A stretch of DNA of 64,000 nt. It comes from Mortierella alpina. Lineage: Eukaryota; Mortierellomycota; Mortierellomycetes; Mortierellales; Mortierellaceae. The DNA lies in contig JANATF010000021.1 in the NCBI GenBank assembly GCA_029449245.1, positions 62,001-126,000 on the forward strand. The letters are read 5' to 3'. Both the position numbers and the translations under genes were made by a program. Of this stretch, positions 56,473 to 64,000 are shown one piece after another. Every line of letters starts with the position of its first letter. The stretch's first letter is position 1. Under the pieces are notes generated by a model that worked only from the letters and a program-made list of their open reading frames with translations, was not told the DNA's origin and searched no databases.

Positions 56473-59400
56473 GCGTGCGACCAAGTTTCTCCCAAAACCA
56501 CAAGATGATCGGAGCGGCCGCGAGCCGTTTCTCATTATGGCCAACGACAATGTCTGGTGGATGGAGTTGCACCAGGGCTTGTTCTGCCAGTTTGTTTTTC
56601 TTTTCCGTCCATGGAAGGCATATGCTGAGCCTCTATGAACGAGAGGTATTGGGATGGGGTGCGTGGTCCTGTCACCACAACCGACTGCACGATGTTGCTC
56701 TGACTAGAGTGGTTGATGATGTACTTGCAGCGTTCCCACGCGCGCAGTCATTTCCCGGGTTGAGTCTGATGTTACGGGCAACTCGCGACAACGTTGTCAG
56801 GCGGGTTGCCTCGCTAGATTGTGGATACTGGCACAGAGTACTGTAGTTGCCTCCTCCCAATGCACTCCTTTTGCTCTGAGCGTCCTATTTCGCGATTGGA
56901 CATCCTGCACCAGAGAGGTATTTGCTGTATCCCTCCTTTTCACCTCCGTCAAGTTAACACTGAGACAACGCTGCCTCGCTAAAGGCCTTTTACTCCTCTC
57001 CGTGCGTACTGACACGATCCACTCGAATATTTTTCAGTGGTAAAAGGGCGGCGTTTCGGATCCTCGTTGGTCGAGAAAGTGTAGACGCCAGAAAGAGATT
57101 CGCCTCCTCTTGTACGACCACCTGTTTGAACACATCCTTCATGATCCTGAAAGTCCTGAGCAGCGACAACGACCACAGTGTATAGCTCTGCATGGGAGCC
57201 TGAATGCATTTAACCAAGGCCGAGGGTATACTCAAATACTCACACATGGTTGCTCCGTTGTGACCGGCTGTAACTGTGATTGTGGGGAATGTTTCTGCGA
57301 TTCTCTAACTGCGGTCCTGTTCTTGATGCGTATGGTCATTGTCAAACACGTCTTCTTGCAATGTTGGCGCCAGTGAATTGCTGCTGCGTGGAAATTGTTC
57401 GAGAATGAACCGATCTGCAGATGATGAAGGGCGAACGGTCGACGGCGTGGTTGCCAATGTGACTTTGTACTTTAATCCTGTCGACGTGACTGCACTTGCA
57501 GTGGTGATGGAGTTAAAGCTCATCAGATCCAGATACATGTCTGTAAAAATGACTGTCGTCGTCCATCGTACTCGCCATTGCCATCATCTAAGGGATGATG
57601 TGGCGGTTCTGGGAAGATGCGCATAAGGCTGTTTGTTCATGAGGCAATGGCCGTTTGGAAGGCTCATCCAGATCTGACAAGGTGATGGGTGTGCAGGTCT
57701 GTAAGGACTGCGAGTTGAACTCCGAAAGATGTGGCCATGGTCAAACATCAAGACGATGCGCTATTCCAAGGTTGCTAGTTACACGTTCAGGCAACAGTGC
57801 CGCCATGTTAGCTATCTGGCATAATCTATTCAGACTAGAACTCCTTAGGCTTCCAGGGAGTCATAGAAAACTTAAACTAACCTCATCAAGTAGATTGAGC
57901 CGATATCCTTTGTCTCCTCACCTCAGTTATCCGAAGCACCAGAGCTGCCCGTCCGAAAAGACCCAGCATGGAATTCATGCCCACGAATCCCCACATAACT
58001 TCCGAGTCATCTGCTGGAAGGTCGATCGGGAGGTGATAGAATAAGCTGTTCGTTCTTGCACTGGTAGTCTGAGCGTTCTGCCGCCGTGGTTCTGGCAGGG
58101 CGCTGCTGGCAAATGGATCATAGTTGAAGTAGAGGTATCTGATAGAAGCTGAGGCAATGAGGTTAGGCATGCTACGATCGCGTATCCAATTCTGACAACA
58201 ATATTACCGTTTCTAACAAGACTGTACACGTACCCCCATCAGGTGCCTGCACTGACGTTGCATTACTGATCCAAGCTGCCGTGTTCGATACTTCCGTAAC
58301 CGCGTCGCCAGTCCTGGCACCAATCTTGATGACCCATGTTGGTGGTTTGCGTAGCGTAGGTATCAGCCATCAGCCTCCAAGGACGATTTAGAAGGGTTCG
58401 ATGTTGCTTTAGCTCTCGACACTCGCGGGTTCTCATGGCACGCTTGTCTGTGCTCCTGTGCTCCGTTCACATATGGAGAGTCCCGCGCTTTGGGGTCTGC
58501 TGGAGCACAAGAAGTGAGCACGATAGCGGCGAAAATGTCTCTGGGTTGGTGCAGGACCAGGAGTAGACCTGAGTGGTGTCGCAAGCGCCTGAACTGCCAG
58601 CGTGCTTCGCGAGAGATCCTGCTGTTACTGCTAGGAGGACGTCTACAGGTGCTATTGCTGTCGCTGTTGTTGTTGCCACGCGGACGGGTTTACTTGCCTC
58701 TAGTCTGACTCCAGGGGTCGGCCAACAGGGGTCATGCTCCGGCGCTACTGGGATGAGTTTTGCCGCCGCGGGGTACGCAATCGTGTTGTTTGTCCCGTCC
58801 TGCCTGGTCTATTGTTTTTTGGTTGTTGCATGTACACAAGGAGGTTCTCACTTCCGCAAAGTCCTCCCTGTCGGTTACGTATAAGCCAAAGCCCATAAGG
58901 ATCCCGTACTCTTGACCAGCGCTGGTGGTGTCCGATGACGATAGTGCTGCACTTGGCATAGTTGTCTAAGTGTCCACTGAGACGAGGGGTGTTGCTTTGT
59001 AGACGAGGGGTGTTGCTTTGTAGACGAGGAGCGTTGTTTTGCAGACATGACCTCCATGCCAAGATGCCCACTTGTCATTCTATGTGTTGCATTCCGAGCA
59101 AAAGAGTTGCCCGAGGCCGGGATGAGTGCCTCGCTGTTGCCGGACTGAAGCATCCATGACGTCCAGTCTAACTTTACTGCGATGACGGCGTTGCCTCTGA
59201 GCTCTTCGAAGTCCATGGCTGTGTAGAATGTCTAATCTGCTAGATGATTGCTCCTGCAGCTCCTGCTCCAGTGTCCTTGCACTTACGTTTGCCGTTGGGC
59301 TAGACACGCCTTGGTGCTCCTTTTCAAGGTATCGCCAGTGACACGGTCGCGCGGCTGCGAGGAGTGCGGGTGATGTGGACAGTCCTCAGATTGAATTGTG

Positions 59401-59560
59401 ATGAGGCGATTGTCTTGCTGCAGATGGTTGCTTTGTCATTGTCCCGAAACTCTGCTGCAGCTGAGAGGCTCTGCAGCAGACAAGACACACGGAGGCTATT
59501 CCAGATGGTGGGACTATGCGGCTAGCGAGGCGACAGAGAGGCAGAGAGCGAGGCAGAGAG
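56473..59560. repeat. 3-kb segmental duplication, copy B
   Basis: Direct copy of 10647-13660. It retains splice donor and frame features lost in copy A, carries one additional ~21-bp unit near 58985-59030 and has only a short GA run at its right end. Confidence 0.8.
56700..59216 (-). CDS. Multi-exon gene of unknown family, copy B (model incomplete)
   Basis: Probable minus-strand gene. A candidate start at 59216 (ATGGACTTCGAAGAGCTC) gives DFEELRGNAVIAVKLDW and SGNSFARNATHR. A convincing internal exon runs from the acceptor TTGTTGTCAG (near 58192) through PNLIASASIRYLYFNYDPF and DDSEVMWGFV to the donor GAG|GTGAGG near 57920. A later block gives SITTASAVTSTGLKYKVTL and ADRFILEQF (57510-57390), then MCEYLSIPS and FRIMKDVFKQVVVQEEANLF (57247-57030). 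Splicing between 58.2 and 59.2 kb and the 3' end were not resolved. No domain recognised. Copy A at 11140-13325 carries disabling changes. Confidence 0.35.
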
Positions 59561-60223
59561 AGAGGCAGAGGGAGAGAGGGAGAGAGAGACAGAATGGCAG
59601 GAGGGAAAGCAAAGACGTGGGCAATGAGGTCCATCCAATGAGAGTGCATGCAACTCGATTGTGCAATCAGACGACAAGGGAATAGTGTTTCTGTGACGTG
59701 GGACTCGTTCTCGCGGTGCTTCCGCATGTCATCATGATCTCGTGTGCACCTCACCTCCAGCCTCCTCCCTCGCTCAATGTATGGCTGCCCATCTTGACCC
59801 ATTGCATCGGCCAATGGACGATTGCCCATCTGAAGCCCCAGCTCCTTGAGATTCCGTGTGCAATCTGCAAATGCCTCGGCAGTCTCCTCCTCGCGCTCTT
59901 CGCTACCTCTGCCTCTTCAGCTCTCGGACGGTCCCCTCGCATACGATCGCTCTGACGCCCTTGACCTTTTCTCCTCTCATATGCCATCTATCTCCTCACG
60001 CGTATTATACGTATCCACGTTCTTCGCTCTCTCTCCCTGTCTTGCTGCCTTCTCTGCACTTGTTTGCACTTCCTTGCTTTACATCCACCACAGCTCGTGC
60101 TGCCAGCTCCACTCGTATCAAGCTTCCGTCTCTGCCCACTGCCCGTCTTCTCCGGCTACTCCTCGCCCTAAGTGCTGTTGTTTCTTGGGGCTATTTGGCC
60201 TTGGCTTCCTCTACAGCCGCAGC
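59561..60223. other. Intergenic before the nuclease pseudogene
   Basis: C/T-rich, with open frames but no supported gene. It probably includes the promoter or leader of the decayed nuclease gene starting at 60224. Confidence 0.35.
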
Positions 60224-62182
60224 ATGGGCGTAAAAAGACTTTTTGGCCGTTTTTCCTCTACAAGGGCTTCTCTGCAAACACCTTCAAGACAGCCCCTTCC
60301 GCTGCGGCTGACCGCGATGCTGCTCCACCCCCGGATTCTAGTACATCCACAGGTGGCATTCTATGCCAAAATCCGATACGCATACACCCACTAAGAATCC
60401 ACTATAGCACACGAAGCACTCAAGAGACCATAGAGAAGGCTGAACTCACTCTTGCATCAGCAACACTCTATGTGAATGGAGCCGCCCCTCAAGAGAAACT
60501 AGCCACCCATCAAGCACGCTCAAAGACGGGCAGCAAGTCTCTCAGGCAGGCCCAAGAACACCTTGTCGCTCTCCAGGAATGGTTTAGAGGAAACAGGCGG
60601 TCGCACAAACATCACTTTCACGCAGTTATCAAACACGCCATGTATGGCTTCCATGGCATGCAGAGGAAAAGTGGCGTTCGCCCAGCACATGAGACAGGAG
60701 GGATGGGCTGTCGTGGAGTGCCAGTTCGAGCCAGATATTGCTATCTCGAAAGGCTGCACTCGGAACGTTGTGATCCTGTCCATCGACAGTGACTAATCGC
60801 CTACAAGTCAGTCCGCACTATCGTGAGGCCCTTCGAGGAAAGTCCCGCAAGCTATGCGTCGCAGAGGTCATGAGCCTTTTGGGGCTGTCGAGAGACTTGT
60901 TGACCGCGTTATGTGTCGTGTCGAGAAACGACTACACCGCCAACTTAACCCAACTAGGGCCAGAGGCCAATAGAAAGATAATCGAAAGCCTACTTGCCAA
61001 TGGTGAGAGCTATCCCTTTGGCTGTCGCCAGCCTGTTGCAATACTGCTGCTTAGTCTTATGTGATTAGACTGGCTGACTCATCCTGCCTCTTTTGTCTAC
61101 AGGTTGTAGATATGAACGCTATCGTCGAGCAATATCTCAGGGAAAAGTCTGTGCGATGTAAAATTACATCCACTGAGTCGTTCGCAGCATCATTGCGGGT
61201 ATTTGTCCATCAGCAGCGGACTTCAGGCTCAGTTCGGCACTGCAGGGCAACCAGGAGTCCTAAGGGTCTTTTGAAAGAGTTCGAGACGGCCAAACAGGAA
61301 TACTATCCCAACAAACAGCAAGTCCTATCCAGCTCTCGACGTGGCCAATGGTCCGATAAAGGACCTTCAAACATCTTTCGCACCTTGGACAGACAACATG
61401 CTAGGCGGCCCAAGTCTCATCCCTCGAGTGGACTGTACAACCACCGCAGGCGATACTCATGCAAGCCAAGGACACCGAAAGTAAAGCACCCACCGCCAGA
61501 TACAGTGACGACGTATCAATGAAAGGAACCAAAAGTGTCAACCAAGAAGGAGGCTGGGAGTAGCGGCAGAACCAACAAGAGCCGCAGTAGCAAGAAGAGG
61601 AGACGCTCCAAGTACGAGAAGAAGGACTCACACTCCGTTGACAAGAAAGGCCTTATATACACTATGTAGCACGGGCATCCCACGGTCTCACTCATAGTCA
61701 GAACCGTGAACTGCTACTTGAAAGGAGCGTTGGAGAGATCACGCAAGGATGAACAAGTCAAGAACGCATTCGACTCTTTGGTCCGTCAAGGGCTGTAACC
61801 GCGCCGACTCTGAACGACCTGGCGCCCAACATCAAGAAATGCCTTAAGGATGCGGTGCGTCTGGCGTCCGAAACAAAGCGCATTTGCCTATGGCTGTGGC
61901 AATCCATGTTCATCGTCTGTCCAAGAACGGAGTTTCGGGACGAGACAGGAGAATGCTTGATAGGATTGTGGTTGGGTGTCGGACGACGAGCAGGACGACG
62001 ACGACAACGAAGACGGTAACAGCAATGCGGACGTGGATGATGACAGCGACAATAAGTCCGAGATCGCGTTTATGAGCGACCTTTTGCATTGCATTTACAA
62101 CCGCAGATCACCTAACTCCAAGTCGTCCGCTGATGTTCACCATTTCATCAATAGACGTGCTGCCCGTCATGGGCGACTCTAG
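60224..62182 (+). pseudogene. XPG/FEN1-like nuclease gene, heavily frameshifted
   Basis: ATG at 60224 gives MGVKRLFGRF, the N-terminal signature of XPG/FEN1 nucleases. Then, over changing frames: KGFSANTFKTAPSAAADRDA; AFYAKIRYAYTH; ATLYVNGAAPQEK (family YVDG with the acidic residue replaced by Asn); FAQHMRQEGWAVVECQFEPD and VILSIDSD (XPG-I-like acidic site); then a helix-hairpin-helix-like GLSRDLLTALCVVSRNDY with NLTQLGPEANRKII. An intron (GTGAGAGC...TACAG, about 61000-61103) leads to AIVEQYLREKSVRCK. C-terminal pieces include LNDLAPNIKKCLKDAVRLAS and an acidic stretch. At least four frame changes and several stops make it non-functional. It would have been a structure-specific endonuclease-like protein; the large C terminus hints at a mobile-element-borne type. 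Confidence 0.55.
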
Positions 62183-62357
62183 AGCCATCAATGAACAGGT
62201 GTCGTATCCTGCCACCTCGTTATTATGATGTGATCAACTGTGACGGCCATTGCAACGTCAATGAAGCAGCATTTTGGTCGCGGGGCGAAGACACTCGCGG
62301 AACGAGTATGTGATCTTCGTCGATGCATATGCATATGTCTTCCTTCTATCATCAATA

Positions 62358-62367
62358 TGATATAAAT
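62358..62367 (+). promoter_or_regulatory. TATA-like box before the Fanzor-like gene
   Basis: ATGATATAAATA lies about 40 bp upstream of where coding-like sequence of the TnpB/Fanzor-like gene begins (around 62400). Confidence 0.3.
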
Positions 62368-62399
62368 ACACATACCTGCTATCCCTATTTACATATGCT

Positions 62400-63620
62400 A
62401 AGAATCTTCAAACGAAGGGTCTTATTAGTGCAGATATAAGCTGTGAGGTTGACGCAGAACATTGGCTGTTGAGAATTTTCAGCGTCTAAACAGGACGACT
62501 GCAATCGCTACAAAATAGCTCCAATGCCATCGATGGAGGATGGTTTCATACACTCTCTGAACTGGAACTGATAGTAATATTCTGCAAGAACAAGGATCTC
62601 AAGTGTCTGCTTCAGCATCTCGCAGCTCCGGAGTACCCCACAGCACATCCTTCTGTGAATGACCTGCAGACTTGGATTTTGGACAAGGGGCCGGGTTTTC
62701 TGATAACCAAGCTCCTCACAGATGTTGGCACATATCACGATGATGAGATCAAGAAACAACATGGATACAGGCGCAACAAAATAACATTCTCGCTGAGGAC
62801 GACGAAGGATTATCAAGTAGCGATTCGGCAGATGGATTTTTTACCGGCCGATTACAAGGAAAATCAATACGTGCTACATGGTTCAGTGAAAACTGACAGC
62901 GTTCAGTTGCATCTTTTGCCTTTCAAGACCAAGGTTCTCCTTTTGGTGAAATACCGCAGACTGGATGAAAACAAGCCGCCAGCAAGGATCAGCACTACCC
63001 TTGGAGGAACCGATTACTACATGACAGAGATCAGAAACGTGATACGGAGCGCGGAGGACGTGACACGCCTCTAGAACTGTAAGCCTGAGGAGGTGAAAAT
63101 CCTAGGGATTGACCCAGACAAGGCGTCTGTGGCAGGTGCCTGTGCTCTGGTGCCGACAAAGTATCGTGCCAAGGACGAGGTGAAGACTCTGAATTTTTAG
63201 CCGTCAACCAGCGGGCGGTTTAGCAGCCCATATTCAAACATCAACGTTGGTCCGAGCACAGGAAAGCCCAAAAAGCCAGCGCCGGTGTTGGTATCACGGA
63301 GATTGAAGATGACCTTCCACCTCTGCGAGATGAGGCCGATGCTGACGGATATATGGCAAGGGTCGAGGACGTGGAGGCGACATTAGTGAATTTTTATAGC
63401 AACGACGATCGCGAAAGCTGGAAACGACACAAATTTAACCTCAAGAATGCGTTTGACGAGGAGCTCCGGGTGGCGGCGGACAGTCTCCTGAAAATGATTG
63501 GTGGGACTTCCTTGGAGCCAAGAAACGAGAACAACAACGTGCTCATAGCGATTGGGTTGGGCGATTTGAGTCGAACAACAAGTAGTCGTCGTTGCATTCA
63601 AGCCTCGTGGAGCTGGTAAG
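62400..63620 (+). pseudogene. Fanzor/TnpB-like RuvC nuclease gene, degraded and 3'-truncated
   Basis: Coding-like sequence begins around 62400 (KNLQTKGLISADISCEVDAE, WLLRIFSV) and continues after a stop. The long open block 62655-63071 has ITFSLRTTKDYQVAIRQMDF, KTKVLLLVKYRRLDE and TTLGGTDYYMTEIRNVIRSA. A TAG at 63072 interrupts, then PEEVKILGIDPDKASVAGAC: a GID-type RuvC-I motif with Asp. After another frame change come LAVNQRAV, QPIFKHQRW, GYMARVEDVEATLVNFYSND, FDEELRVAADSLLKMIGGT and NNNVLIAIGLG, ending at 63620. The second catalytic motif cannot be verified, and the RuvC-III/zinc-ribbon part is missing where repeat sequence begins. The family call rests on motif order and my knowledge of fungal TnpB-like proteins; it needs profile confirmation. 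Confidence 0.5.
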
Positions 63621-63886
63621 AATTAGGCTCGGCAAGGAATTGAGATGCTCCACTTCGCTCTTTTTATTGACAAAACATATGGGCGCCATCTGTAGAGAAT
63701 TTAGGACCCAAGAGAATTAGCCAGTACTGTGTTAGCAACAGCAACCCGATATCTCATCTTTACCATACTGGAGCTGCCCGCGCTGGTGTATAACCGGAAT
63801 TCAAGTAACGAGACAGGAGAGGGATCTGGGGCTCTGTATAGCTACTATTGTCATGTGATCTGTCCAATACCGTGCACGCGCTACCG

Positions 63887-63918
<32 letters not shown>

Positions 63919-64000
63919 GGACAGTTTTCCATCTGCTTCATATCCCATGAAACCACCTTGGAACTGGTATATACCTCGTTCTCCAAAGGGAGGAAAAGCT
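63621..64000. repeat. Repeat debris at the window end
   Basis: 63790-63875 (CCGGAATTCAAGTAACGAGAC ... CTACTATTGTCATGTGAT) is a diverged copy of the dispersed repeat at 10125-10245 and 40660-40775. A 31-A homopolymer occupies about 63887-63916. No gene seen. Confidence 0.55.

Overview
The window looks like a filamentous fungus of an early-diverging lineage, best guess Mortierellaceae (Mortierellomycota). Supporting this: genes have short GT-AG introns of about 70-100 bp; a tyrosine-kinase-like/Sel1-repeat gene, a chromodomain gypsy retrotransposon, APE-type LINEs and a Fanzor/TnpB-like gene occur together; and base composition is near-balanced. The lineage is inferred from family content and is not proven. 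Most of the window is accessory, repeat-driven sequence with islands of real genes.

Layout. 1-3.5 kb: a divergent lipid-type pair, a cytochrome P450 (minus, cut by the window edge) and a fatty acyl-CoA reductase (plus). 3.5-8.3 kb: transposon relics (tyrosine recombinase tail, foldback repeat, TA-flanked MITE) and a 62-aa cysteine-rich secreted protein. 8.3-14 kb: a 1.6-kb Helitron-like element, then a mosaic of segments duplicated elsewhere in the window, ending in a long GA microsatellite. 14.1-22.8 kb: two tandem paralogues of a TIM-barrel glycoside-hydrolase-like protein whose 5' ends and upstream regions are nearly identical while their 3' two-thirds have diverged. 23-27.3 kb: a second small secreted cysteine-rich protein, two head-to-head paralogous gene ends of unknown family, and gypsy RT relics.

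27.3-39.8 kb is a three-level nest. An APE-type LINE is split by a chromodomain Ty3/gypsy element (191-bp LTRs, 5-bp duplication CATAC), which is itself split in its RT domain by a second, inverted copy of the Helitron-like element. Removing the inner insertion restores the RT frame exactly with no target duplication. 39.9-45.2 kb: a small SAP-like ORF split by a solo LTR, a frameshifted kinase/Sel1 gene, and a 5'-truncated LINE with poly-A and a 13-bp duplication.

45.7-54.1 kb holds the most intriguing set: two copies of a gene pair encoding a tiny single-pass membrane protein and a secreted protein of about 185 aa with eight conserved cysteines and a nearly invariant basic tail. The copies flank a Tc1/mariner-like element whose transposase has an in-frame stop and a lost catalytic Asp. 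54.7-59.6 kb: solo LTRs, a chromodomain relic, tRNA-like repeats and the second copy of the 3-kb duplication from 10.6 kb. 60.2-63.6 kb: a decayed XPG/FEN1-like nuclease gene next to a decayed Fanzor/TnpB-like gene.

Genes likely to act together: the P450/reductase pair in fatty acid or fatty alcohol chemistry, and, by inference only, the membrane/secreted pair. No rRNA, convincing tRNA or CRISPR array was seen.
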